A stretch of 64,000 bases of DNA. It comes from Turbatrix aceti (lineage: Eukaryota > Nematoda > Chromadorea > Rhabditida > Panagrolaimidae). The DNA is taken from contig OZ017767.1 of NCBI GenBank assembly GCA_963969345.1, forward strand, positions 8,398,739 to 8,462,738. The letters are read 5' to 3'. Below the pieces are notes generated by a model. The model searched no databases. It was not told the DNA's origin and saw only the letters and a program-made list of their open reading frames with translations. The translations under genes and the position numbers were made by a program. Below, one piece after another: positions 46,644-57,800 of the stretch (positions are counted from its first letter, which is position 1; each line of letters starts with the position of its first letter).

Positions 46644-49600
46644 ATGCAGTCAGACTACGGTGGTCCCCCGTATCGTACTCGAGGTTAGTTTCATTTTTTA
46701 TTTGTGGTTCTGATTTTTTTGGCCAGGGGTCATTGTGCATGGTATACCTTCAAATTATTGTTATTGTTGTTTATATTATGTGTTTTTTTTGTTTTTTAGG
46801 CGAATTTGGACGTGGACGAGGTGGTTTTTCACGCGGTGGCTTCGGCGAGGATTCTGGATATGGCAGAGAAACTACGACTCACGGCGACAGTGAATTCGGT
46901 GCTTCTGCGCGAGGACGTGGCTCTTTCGGCGACGAAAGAAATGACACCGAGCCTGCAATTCGTGGATTTGGCCGTGGCGGTTTTGGCATATCCGGGCCGG
47001 GCCGTGGCGGTTTTATGAATGACAACAACGAAACTCCTGCCAGTGGCTTTGGCGGTCGGGGACGCGGCGGCGATATCAGCGACGCACCAACGCGGGGCTT
47101 TAGTGGCCGTGGACGCGGTTTTTCTGCCGCTGAAGAACCCGTACACGCCTTTGGTGGACACGGCGGCGACGCTGACATCGCACCGACCCGTGGCTTTGCT
47201 GGCCGTGGACGCGGCTTTGATGCCGAAGAAAAATCATCACGCGGTCTTGGCGCCGATGTCTCAGAAGCACCTGCTCGTGGTTTTGGAGACCGGGACCAGG
47301 GACGCGATTTTGCTGTCCGTGAGGAACCTGCACGCGGTTTTGTCGGCGACAATCCTCCTACCCGCGGTTTTGGCAGCCGTGGGCGTGGCTTTGACTCCGA
47401 GGAAGCCCCGACTTATGGTTTCGGCGGGCGTGGGCGTGGCGCCGACGTCTCTGAAGCTCCTACCCGGGGATTCAGTGGCCGCGGTCGTGGTTTCGATTCC
47501 GACGATTTTCCTGCCCGTGGACGCGGCCTCGAATCCCAAGCAGTTCCGACTCGTGGCTTTGGCGGTCGCGGACGCGGTTTCGACTCCGACGACGTATCGG
47601 TCCGTGGTTTCTCTGGTCGAGGACGCGGCACCGATGTTCCAGAAGCACCCACGCGTGGCTTTAGCGGGCGTGGACGCGGATTCGACTCCGACGACGTACC
47701 TGCCAGTGGTTTTTCTGGTCGTGGACGTGGACGTGGCACCGGTTCCGACGATTTCCCCACCCGTGGACGTGGCCTCGAATCCCAAGCAGTTCCGACTGGT
47801 GGCTTCGTTGGCCGCGGGCGTGGTGGCGACGTCTCAGAAGCACCTACCCGTGGATACAGTAGCCGTGGCCGTGGTTTCGACTCTGACGACGTTCCTACCC
47901 GTGGATTCAGTGAACGTGGACGCGGCTTCGACGGCGGTGAAGAATCATCACGCGGTTATAGTGGACGTGGCCGTGGCGACAACGACGAAGGCGGCAGTTT
48001 CCGTGGCCGCGGTGGATTCCGTGGCGGCAACGATGAAAGCGATGGTGGCGGTTTCCGAGGTCGCGGACGAGGTGGATTCGGGGGCGACAACGATGAAGGC
48101 GGTTTCCGTGGACGAGGTCGCGGCGGATTCCGTGGCGGCAATGACGATGGCGACGGAGGTGGCTTCCGGGGACGCGGTGGATTCCGTGGCGGCAACGACG
48201 ACGGTGATGGTGGCGGAGGTTTTCGAGGACGCGGCCGCGGTGGATTCGGTGGCGACAACGACGAAGGCGGCTTCCGTGGACGAGGTCGCGGTGGATTCCG
48301 TGGCCACAACGATGAAAGCGAAGGCGGCGGTTTCCGAGGACGCGGTGGATTCCGCGGCGGCAACGACGATGGTGACTCCGGTGGCTTCCGTGGTCGCGGT
48401 CGTGGCGGATACGGTGGCGACAACGATGACGGCGGCTTCCGAGGTCGAGGCGGATTCCGTGGCGGCAACGACGATGGTGACTTCGGTGGCTTCCGTGGTC
48501 GCGGTCGTGGCGGATACGGTGGCGACAACGATGACGGCGGATTCCGCGGACGCGGTCGTGGCGGATTCGGTGAAAGTCGCGGTGACTTTGGAAATCGCAG
48601 ACGCTTCGATGACGCCGGAGAAGGCGCCGATGGTTTTCAAAGCTCTCGTCCTGCATTTGGTACGTTTTTTGTATTTTTTTCAGACTTATCGATTTATTTT
48701 GTATTTTTTTTGCAGGTGGCGAAGCTGAGGTTGATCCCGCAAAGCCCGTTGACCCCAATGAAGTCGTCAACGAAGAGACTCCTCGCGGTTACGCTCCCAC
48801 GAAGCGAAATGTCGACGCACTGTTCAAAGAAGACGCTGACAACGCCAATGATTATGCTGGCGTTTGCGATGCTGACGACGATATCACTGTTGAGAATCTG
48901 ACCGAACACGTTTTGTCCAGCGTTGAGTAAGTTTTTTTTTTGTTTTGAAAAATTTTGGGTATACCTGTTTTTTATCAAATTTTGATTTTATGGGGATTTT
49001 TGAACCGGAAATTTGAAATTTCGGGTATTTTGGTCGAACAATTTTTGGGGGTTTTTTTGTAGCACCGATTATTACGGTTTTTTTCAGGCGTTGGGACGAA
49101 ATGGAACTCAATGCGAATCTTCTCAAAAATGTGAAGGAAAAATCAATGTACCTGCGTCCACGCAAGATCCAGAGCTTCGTTATTCCGTTCATCATCGACG
49201 GCTACGATGTCAAGGGACAGGCCGAAACTGGATCCGGCAAAACTGCGGTATTTTTCATTTTTTGGTTGTTGATTTTTCCTGTTAATTTCGTTTTTTAGGC
49301 CTTTGTTATCCCCGTCATTCAGCGTATTCTCGAGGTGAAAAAAGATGGCGTGGAATCTGACATGCTTTGTCCCTTCTGCGTCGTTGTCTGTCCGACGCGT
49401 GAACTCGTGCTTCAGGTCTACGAACAGGCGTACAAGTTTTCGGATGGTGAGTTTCCAGAATTTTGTTTTTTTTTGTTTTTATTTTGGTTTCATTTTTCCA
49501 TTTTTAGGCTTGGATGTCTCGGTCGCAAAATCCTACGGACAATATTCGATGGGCGTTAACGTTCGCGAAATGCAGGCTGGCTGTGATATTTTTGTCACCA

Positions 49601-51023
49601 CACCGGGTCGTCTGAAGCACTTTGCCACCGAAGGCACCCTGCGACTCAAACAAATGATATTCTTCATCCTCGACGAAGCCGATCGCATGATGGGTGATTC
49701 TTTCATGAATGACATCGACGAGGTCATGTCCCTGACTGGTTTTCCTGCGGTTGGTGATTTTTTGTGGCCGTATTTTTGAGCAAGAAAAATTTTGGATCGC
49801 GTATTCTAAAGTTCGGATTTTTGTATTTAAAAATTTTGCTAAAGTGACGAATTTTTTTCCAAAAAAAAGTGAAAAGTATTATACAAAAATTTGTTTAAAA
49901 AAGCGATGAATTCTAATTTATGGCCTAAATTTTGAATTTTTTGGCAAAAAAAACTGTGTTTTTGGACCTGATATCCTCAAAAACATGGAATAACACAAAA
50001 CTTAGTTGGAAAAGCGATAAAATCAAATTTTTAAATTAAATTTTCAAATTTTTTTAATTTTTGAAAATTTGAAAGTAAATTTAGAATTTTTTTGCGTCGG
50101 GTACCCAAATTTTTCGGATTCTGGGTCGAAAATCGTAAAACGAATTTTCGAGCACTGACCCAAGCGAATATTTTTATGGTCGTTTTTTTCCTTTTCAGCC
50201 AGAAAAGCACCAAACGCTGCTCTTCAGCGCTACCTTTGATGACGAGGTCGAAAATGTCTGCAAACGTCTTCTGCGTCCGGGCTACGTTTTTGTGACGAAC
50301 AAGCGCAACAACCCCAACAAACGCATCGTCCAGTCATTTGTCGTGACCGATCCCCAGGACAAGCTCAACAAGTGTCTCGAGATCCTCAAAGCCGATCCTG
50401 ACAAGAAAACGCTCGTGTTCGTCAGCCGAAAATCGACTGCCGATATTCTGGCATGTTTCCTGTGTCGGAACGAAGTTACGACGACGTCGATTCACGGCGA
50501 TCGCGGACAGCATCAACGCGAGCGTGCCCTCACCGATTTCCGCAATGGCTTCTGCAAAGTTTTGGTCGCAACCGACGTCGCGGCTCGTGGACTTGATATC
50601 AGTGGTCTTGATCATGTGAGTTTTTTTTTGGATTTTTTTTGGGTTTGGTGAAGGGATTGGATTTTATTTAGGTCATCAACTACGACATGCCGAACGAGGG
50701 AATTACCTATGTCCATCGCATCGGTCGTACCGGACGCATTCGCCAGGGCAAAGCGACGAGCATCGTCACGACGCATGATTCGTCGCTGCTATCCAACATC
50801 GCTGATGTAAGTTTTTTTATTACACCCGTCAATATGTACCCAATTTGACCATTTTCAGGAGCTTCGTAATTCTGGCACCCCTGTTCCTGATTCTCTCACG
50901 GAAGCCATCGAGAAGCTGGGCGGTGGTGGCTTCAGCTACAGTGGCAACAATTTTGGCAGCCAGATGGCTGCTTCTGGAGGAAACGCTGCGGCCCTGCCGG
51001 AGCTTGAGATTGACGATTGGTAG
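46644..51023 (+). CDS. Vasa-like DEAD-box RNA helicase with a very long RGG domain
   Basis: Nine exons: 46644-46683, 46800-48659, 48716-48926, 49088-49247, 49299-49446, 49508-49749, 50199-50615, 50672-50806 and 50859-51023, about 1125 residues. Exon 2 is about 620 residues of Gly/Arg repeats. The helicase core has motif I AETGSGKT (canonical AQTGSGKT), PTRELV, TPGRL, DEADRMMG, SAT, TTSIHGDR, VLVATDVAARGLDI and HRIGRTGR. The protein ends ELEIDDW, the acidic-plus-tryptophan tail typical of Vasa. Vasa unwinds RNA in germ granules and supports germ-cell and piRNA functions; RGG regions drive condensation. The CCHC zinc knuckles of Caenorhabditis GLH proteins are not seen. DDX3/LAF-1 is the main alternative, but the terminal DDW and the HGDR block favour Vasa. 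Confidence 0.88.
46800..48600 (+). repeat. Two-part coding repeat of the RGG domain
   Basis: The first part (46800-47990) repeats a unit of about 20-28 residues like TRGFSGRGRGFDSDDVP. The second part (47990-48590) repeats GGFRGRGGFRGGNDDGD and GGYGGDNDDGGFRGRGRGG with almost identical DNA. Long open frames on the opposite strand here are by-products of this repetition. Confidence 0.9.
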
Positions 51024-51706
51024 ATCGACTGATCAATTGGGTTGGATGAGTGACGTTGGTAGTATTTGTTGATCTTTTTGATTTTTGTTAATTTTCAAGG
51101 TTTTTGATATTGTTTTCATGTTTTTGAGAACTGATAGAAGTCAAAATAAATAATTGTTGTGGTTTGATGAAAGTGGATTTTCTCCAAAATTTTGAATATT
51201 TATCACAAAAAATAATTTTATAAAACAAAAAAAACAGCATCGCCGAGATCCTACAAAAGTACGAGAAGAAATTCGCTGATTGTATGGAAATTTCCAAAAA
51301 GACGACCAAATCACTAAAATTCACTCAGCCTAAATCGCCGAGTGTTTTCATCTTTTTTTTTTGAAAAATCTGATTTCTTTTTAATTTTTGCTGTGATTTT
51401 ATACTTTTGCAAAAAATTGTGTTTGTTTTTTTACGCTCGAAATGTGATAATAAACGGAAAAAAAATCGCACACAACTTTGATATCTCGAAAAGAAAATGC
51501 TTACAGTAAGGCTGCGTGTACTCTTGAAGCGAAAACGAACTGGCATTGTTTTTCACATGTTTTTTTGGCAGTTTTGTGTTTAATCAAGGCACAGATTGTT
51601 TGTTTTCTGTTCTCTCTACCGATTACGATTCTGAAGTACTCGTGTGCGTGCCGTCGTTGTTCGACTGACTCGGTTTCCCTCTCATCGTTGGCTCTCACCG
51701 CGATCA
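51024..51706. other. Intergenic region between the helicase and the intact paralogue
   Basis: AT-rich, with AATAAATAATTG near 51145 as a likely helicase poly(A) signal. No gene seen. Confidence 0.5.
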
Positions 51707-52831
51707 TGGATTCTGCAATTCAAGCCGTTGATAGCGCTATCAAAAAAATCCAGAGTGAGTTTTCCAAACATTTCTTTTCTGACAATAAATTATTAATTTT
51801 CAGAGCAAATGTCCGCGAAGGATGCAAACTCGAATTTACCGAATCTGATTGAAAAACATTACGAGTTGCTGAAGCGCCGGGAACTTCTGATGACGTATCT
51901 CGAAGACATGCTGCGCGACGTCAAGCAGGTTGACACTGAGACAAATCAACAAATTAAAAAACTCGAAGAAAAACGAAAGCAACGCATTGCTGAGATTCGA
52001 CAAAAATGTCAGAAGAAAGTCGCTGCGTTGTCTTCAATTTCAGGATCTGGCGTCAAAGAAATCCAGAAATCTGTCATCAAGCCTCAGTCCCCTGAAATCA
52101 CGCACCCGATGAAAATTGTCGACGAAACGGTTTTGGAATTTAAAGAATACATCAAAATGCACTCCAATGTTCGTTCAACTGTCAATAACAAGGACAACTT
52201 TTTCCGCGCTATCATTTTTTCCGCTGAACAATACAACAACAGTACAATTTCCGAGAAAAACGTGCAGAAATGGTTACTTGGTGCTCAACTGAAAACCAAC
52301 TCTTGTTTTCCGTTGTCGCTGACCAACGTCGATCGCATCATTCATTTGGAGTCTTTCAAAGCCCAGTTTTTCGGTATTTTGGATACTTCCCTCAGCGTTA
52401 TCCTGTCGAATTTTGCAAAACCTAAGAACAACGTGCGGTACTTGTTGATCTACAATTTTGAATCAAATCAGTTCGCTCCTCTTCCTCTGAAGACCAATAC
52501 CGTAGGTTTGACCGATGGCAGGGTAATACCGTAATTTACATACAAATTAAATATACTTTTTTTTTAGGATGAAGAGTTTTGCCGTAATTGTTTTTGCTAT
52601 CAATCCAATGGACACCAATGCAAACCGCACTGCCCGATCTGCTTACGTGTCGGCTATCCTCAGAACACGGGTTGTTTCAAGACAAAAGCAGCGCCACTGA
52701 TCTGCACCAAGTGTGCAGCGTTCTGTCAAACAATAAAGTGTTTTAATGCTCATGCCAAAATCTGTCCTCGTCCTTTTACGAAGCTGCAGAAAAACGCAGT
52801 CAAGTTGATCCAAATATTGAAATTTGATTAA
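51707..52831 (+). CDS. Coiled-coil protein with a C-terminal Cys/His-rich region, function unknown
   Basis: Exons 51707-51755, 51804-52522 and 52568-52831 give 343 residues starting MDSAIQAVDSAIKKIQK. Residues of about 35-95 are charged and heptad-like (QQIKKLEEKRKQRIAEI). The middle (about 110-255) looks globular, with YLLIYNFESNQFAPLP near its end. The last exon has about 14 Cys and several His: CRNCFCYQSNGHQC, HCPIC, CTKCAAFCQTIKCFNAHAKIC, consistent with several zinc sites. I do not recognise the family. A C-x2-C...CF-x2-H-x3-C arrangement occurs in many zinc ribbons, including some of mobile-element proteins. A truncated paralogue lies at 43140. The two flank the Vasa-like gene. Confidence 0.72.
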
Positions 52832-52910
52832 ATTAAATTTGCGATGTTGAAAAATGTTGCTTTGTTTTTGAAAAAATAAATTTTGCACAAAACATAGTTT
52901 ACATGATCGA

Positions 52911-53433
52911 ATTCAGTTGCACCGCTCATGATCTAACAGAGTTACGGTGGTCGGAAATCGCCTATATATACTTTTTTTTACCATTTTTGACTACTTTTGG
53001 CACGTTCCCGCACTCGCATGAGAATCATAACGGAATCATAACGGAATTATAAGGCTTTGCACGCTAATGTGTTTTATTGTGATTCATTCGCACGCATGTA
53101 ATTCATTGTGATCCGCAGCTCTAATTTAGTCATTGTTTTTTGCTGAATTTTGAATGCGAATAAAGGGGAAAATAGCTTAGATTTTTTTGCACTTCATTGT
53201 GATTCTTCATTTTCATTGTGCGTCTCATTTGATTCTAGCCGCCTTATAATTCCGTTATGATTCCGTTATGATTTTCATGCGAGTGCGGGTTGTAGCTAAC
53301 AAACAACGTTATTTTCAAAAATCAGGGTGTACATCAATCGACGTAGTTTTGCATGGAGAATCAGAAAAAAAATATAAAAATATAGGTTTGCCACTACCGT
53401 AACTTTGTCAGATCATGAGCGGTTCAACTGAAT
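52911..53433. mobile_element. MITE-like element with two nested pairs of inverted repeats
   Basis: Outer arms begin ATTCAGTTGCACCGCTCATG at the left and end GATCATGAGCGGTTCAACTG, then AAT, at the right; they pair over about 40 bp including a GTTACGGT segment. Inner arms at 53008-53055 and 53241-53289 are nearly perfect and contain CATAACGGAATCATAACGGA. No coding sequence. The inner arm word GCGAGTGCGGGT occurs again at 59893. Confidence 0.7.
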
Positions 53434-54118
53434 TTTTCAGTATATATAAACTTTTCATAGTAAAACACAACTTTTGGAAAAGTTTCGAGAAGAAATTCAA
53501 AAATGCACTCTGACACTTTCCTTGTCAGTCAGATTATTTATTCCTGAATTCAATACGCGACAATCTTAAAAACAAAACTTAAAAGTTTTGTCGGCGTACA
53601 AAATGACTTGTCTGCTGCTTTTTAATAAGGTTTTGAAAAGAAGAAAGCCAATCTGGCAATCCTTGAAAATGAAACGGAGCTATTGATATTGTAATATTGA
53701 ATAATATCAAATTTTTCAAAAAAAAATAAAAAATAGTTTGTCGCTTCAATTTTTTTTTTCTAGTGATACTATAATTGCCAAATTTGTAACACAGCACATT
53801 CGATTCTCTGATGTCGGATATCCGACGGATTAGGAACGCCATTCGACGGATTTCCGATTTTTCAGATCCGATCATCCGAAGCATTGGATTTCGGATCGGA
53901 CGATCCGACCGGAATTTCGAATAGCCACCTATAGGCTATGGTACCAAGGTAAGAGGACGTCTGGCTTCGCCGTTCAGAGCGAACTCGTCGTCGTCGGCGA
54001 TAGCAAGCGCTACGTGTCAACCAGCTTTTTTACGCTTCGTGATCCGCCCACATACGGCCTACGCATCTTCCCCCGTATACGGTCTGCGCTTCTTCCTCTC
54101 CCCTTTCCCGGGCCCGCT
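53434..54118. other. Spacer before the secreted-protein gene
   Basis: Contains a cluster of GGATCGGA/TCCGATC words at 53815-53925 that form overlapping palindromes. From 53940 it becomes GC-richer and is probably the promoter of the next gene. Confidence 0.5.
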
Positions 54119-54126
54119 TATAAATA
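54119..54126 (+). promoter_or_regulatory. TATA box of the small secreted-protein gene
   Basis: TATAAATA lies 79 bp before the ATG at 54205, in otherwise GC-rich DNA (CCCGGGCCCGCT just upstream). This is the clearest core promoter in the window and suggests a strongly expressed gene. Confidence 0.6.
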
Positions 54127-54204
54127 CCCCGTGTTGATTTAACAATCCATCATTCTTGATACATACTTTTGTCACTCTCTTGAAAAACAGCCGTTTGTTG
54201 TACC

Positions 54205-54557
54205 ATGAAGCTTGTCGCAGGAATTATTGTTCTCGCCATTATCGTCTACGCATCGGCAATAGAAGATTATTGTGAAGAAGGTTCCATTGAACCTGAAACT
54301 GATATGTGCAAAAAGTTGTATGATTTTTATCATGAACACTGCGCAGAGAATGTAAATATTTAGCTGTTTCTCAAAAAACCAAATAACTCGTTTTTTTGAT
54401 GTTTTAGATTGCCTCGGTGGATGTCTGTCAAACTATCTATCCCGAAGACGATGCTTTTGATCTGGGCGACCTCCAAAACATCGAACACTACGTCGATCAA
54501 TGCATATTTTACGCGGACCTAAACACAGCAATAAGAAGAGCTGCTTGTCCGGTTTAG
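54205..54557 (+). CDS. Small secreted six-cysteine protein
   Basis: Exons 54205-54351 and 54408-54557 join in phase 0 across a 56-bp intron to give 98 residues. It starts MKLVAGIIVLAIIVYASA, a standard signal peptide with likely cleavage before IEDYC. The mature part of about 80 residues is acidic and has six cysteines, three in each exon (DYC, DMC, EHC, VDVC, DQC, AAC), which suggests three disulphides. A TATA box lies upstream. I recognise no family; secreted small cysteine proteins of nematodes have many roles. Exons are short, so simple ORF scans would miss it. Confidence 0.75.
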
Positions 54558-54824
54558 GAAAAAGTATATAATGAAAGCATTGAAAACAACATGCTTAACA
54601 ACACATGCTTTACTGTTTTAAGAAATTAAAAGCTTTTTCGGTAGATGTAATAAATTGCTATCAATTAAATACAATCGATGTACCATCTGGTTCAATGATA
54701 ACTAACCACTGAGTAATGGTGAAATAAATAAAATAAATAAATACAAATGAACAAATTTAATTTTAATTTTTGTTTTTTTAATACGTACAAAACACAAATA
54801 AAAAAAAACGGTCATGGCTGTGCT

Positions 54825-57800
54825 TTAGGAAAATATTTGAGACACGGTAGATTCTTCTTTGGTCTTCATGATAAATTCCTCAGATGAATCTCTGAAACAT
54901 TAAAATTTACTTGAATTAAAATTTAAACGCTAACCGAATAGCCATTTCAAAAGGACGAACATAGGTGTTGACAGTTTCGTTACTGTACAACGGTTGCGGT
55001 ACTGGGTTATCCCAGTTTGCATCGCGCTGTGGCATGACATTAGCTGTGTTATCCACAATCATTAATCCAACACGAAAATTTCTATCAATTATCCAGTTTA
55101 AGCCTACTGCGTTGCCATCGTCGTGGTCGAAGGGGTTAAGCATAATCTCAGCGACCTTGACTAATCCATGAAATATTACAAAGAAAAATAGCGTCTTCAA
55201 TGGTACGATAGTCAGCCAGCAAGCATCAGTTTGCCTGATTGTTGCTTGATGTCCCATAACGGCTATTAGAAAGTAGAAGCGGATACTAAAATATATAACT
55301 TGTTTGTAAAGCCGCGGTATTGACACTCTGTTGTGGTAAGTTAAAACCCTCATTTTTTCATGAAATTGCAACAGTGCCTAAATAATGTCTTAAGCTTAAA
55401 TAACGAAAAAAAATTTAGCAACATACGCTAATAATGCCATTTAATGACAAATCGGCGGTTATGTATTGCTTTTGGCGAGCTTGATTTGCTAACTGCATTG
55501 CCCATTTTAAGGGTGTGTAGTAGTCCGCTGTATCCAATGGTCCACTGAGATAGGCTTGCATTTCTGCGTTTGTTAAATATCCTAAAAAATTATGTTTAAA
55601 TTCTTCCGTACAGTAATTTTTGCTTTCTGGTAGAGATAATCTCTGGAAGTGTCGTCACTCAAAAAAAATTGACGAATGTTTTACGCGAATCGTCAGTTAA
55701 ACAGACGAATTGGTATGTATTTTTTAACGTTTTTTTAAAAAACGTTTTTTAAAATCTTCTGTTTAAAAAAATTGACGTTTTTTAGGGAAAAAACGTGAGT
55801 TTTAAAACTAACGATCCGAGCCTAAAAGAAGACCCCAAAATGACGAAAAATGACTTTTTTTATGTCAAAACTATGATATTTGTAGTTAATTTACGCTAAG
55901 TTGTACAATTCCAAACACGTTTTTTGTTATAAAATAGTTTTTGTTGGCGCAAAATTTTTTTTCTAAGCGAAAATTGAGTGCAAAAAATTGCCATGCTCGG
56001 TTCGAGCGAGCCGAGCCGCTCGCTCGAATGCTCGGCTTGGCAATTTTGGCTCGGTCGACAACTCTGATCAAGGGTCGGAACGAAAATGAAGGAGCACAAT
56101 GAAGCGCAACGCGCAACATTATCCGTCTTCCTGTGATGCTTATTCAAATTCCTTTGATAAAAACAAATAAATTAGAATTGCGGAGCGCAACAAAGCACAT
56201 GAACGCGAATTTGTCACAAAAATAAACATTCGCGCGCAACTCACAGAAAAATTTTTACCCATATTGCTCGCCAAGAGACAATGTATTATCTGCTGGCAGG
56301 CAATATTTTATCTACATGAGTGTTAGAAAAACATATTGCCGCGCAGTACATTGCCTGAGCCGAGGCGATATATTGCCTCACGACGGGCAATACCGAAGGC
56401 TCATATTGCAGCGCATCTAGGCGAAAATCCTTGGCAAAGTGTGACGAAACCTTTCTCGTTGCTGCTTTTTTAGGCCCAATCCACCCCCTTCGACACGGTT
56501 TTAGGTACGGTATTTATTATTATTACAGCAAATAATACAAATGACAATCAAATGAGAGAAAACGAAGTATGCCAACAATGTAGTAAGTTGGTCATAGCTG
56601 ATCCTGTCGTCTTGTCCGTGGGCTTGAAAGATCTGGTCACAATTGTCGAGTTTTTCTCCTCGTTGGCCAAAACAGCACCGTAGTGGCGCGGCGCATAGGT
56701 TGGAAATTGAAGTAGCCTAAAAAACAACTCTCCATCAAAGTTGGCATCAAAAGACTTCATGAAGTCTGCAGACTTACAAAAAAAGACCGCCACGCAATCT
56801 GACGTCGGTTACGTCCGTTGACCCGGATGATAAGGGATATATGATGGGTTCGACGACGGTAGTGTGCAACCCATTGACGTAATCTAAAACGCAAATAGGC
56901 AAGTTTGTTGGAATTTGTACATTCATAAATCTACGGATAGAAAACATGATATTTCCAGTAAAATCCAGTAATTTATGCAATTTATATGTATAACAATTAA
57001 TTGCTATTTTTTGGATAAAAATTCAAAAAAAAAAATAGAACGGATAATTTCGGGCCGGCCCGGCCTAAAAATTAGGCCCGTTTTCATGCCTGGTGTTCAC
57101 TTGTTAAGAATTAGGTATCGCTGTAATAGAAAAATCAATTAAAAACTAACAAATGACTTGTTTTTATAATCATCGAGTTATCATGACTTGGCAAAAACTG
57201 CGGTTCTGAAGCGCCAACGATCGAAAAAATCGGTAACCTATCATCAGCCTAGTATTCCCATAACTCAAACGCCAACCTGAATAACTTATCAACAAAGAAG
57301 ATCAGAAGAGTAGCATTGCCAAGCCACGATATAACGATTTTTTTTTAAATATGTCATTTGATAGCGCAAAAAATCTTTCCACCCCTCCCAAACTCACCAA
57401 GGTTGCTGCTAGTCACTGTTAGGTCATCTTGTCGTTCCACGGTAGTCTATGAGTAGTCATAGTACAAAATATACGTCAAAAGACAAGTAAAACAACAACA
57501 AATAGAAGCAAAAGTCATAAAAACGAAGAAAAAACAAGAAAGAAGTTGCAAGTCTGCGCTCGCCCAAGCGCGCCCAAGAGTAGCAAAATTCGCGTCGAGA
57601 GTTGCGGGAGTACACAGTTTTGCAAATCGGTAACTCCCACAGCGAATTTTATCCGTGGCAACATTTTTTGGTGAAGGGTCAGACCGGTATGTCATGTGGC
57701 ACAAACAGGGGCGAGTGTAAGGCGCGCAGGCTGTCTGGACTATCCTGCTCACTGTTGTCTCTAACTGGTTTTTCTCCGTTCAGAGCGCGTCGCACTCATA

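Noticed and set aside
47019..48728. 569-codon second plus-strand frame overlapping the RGG exon
   Set aside because: Low-complexity Val/Ala/Thr shadow frame of the helicase exon, whose own frame joins to the helicase core.
47261..48770. Long minus-strand open frames of up to 287 codons opposite the RGG exon
   Set aside because: They are Pro/Arg-, His/Arg- or Ala/Thr-rich readings of the repetitive GC-rich RGG coding sequence and have no splice or start context.
56548..56980. Two minus-strand frames as extra bestrophin exons
   Set aside because: The bestrophin alignment is continuous without them and their sequence does not match any bestrophin block. They overlap in different frames.
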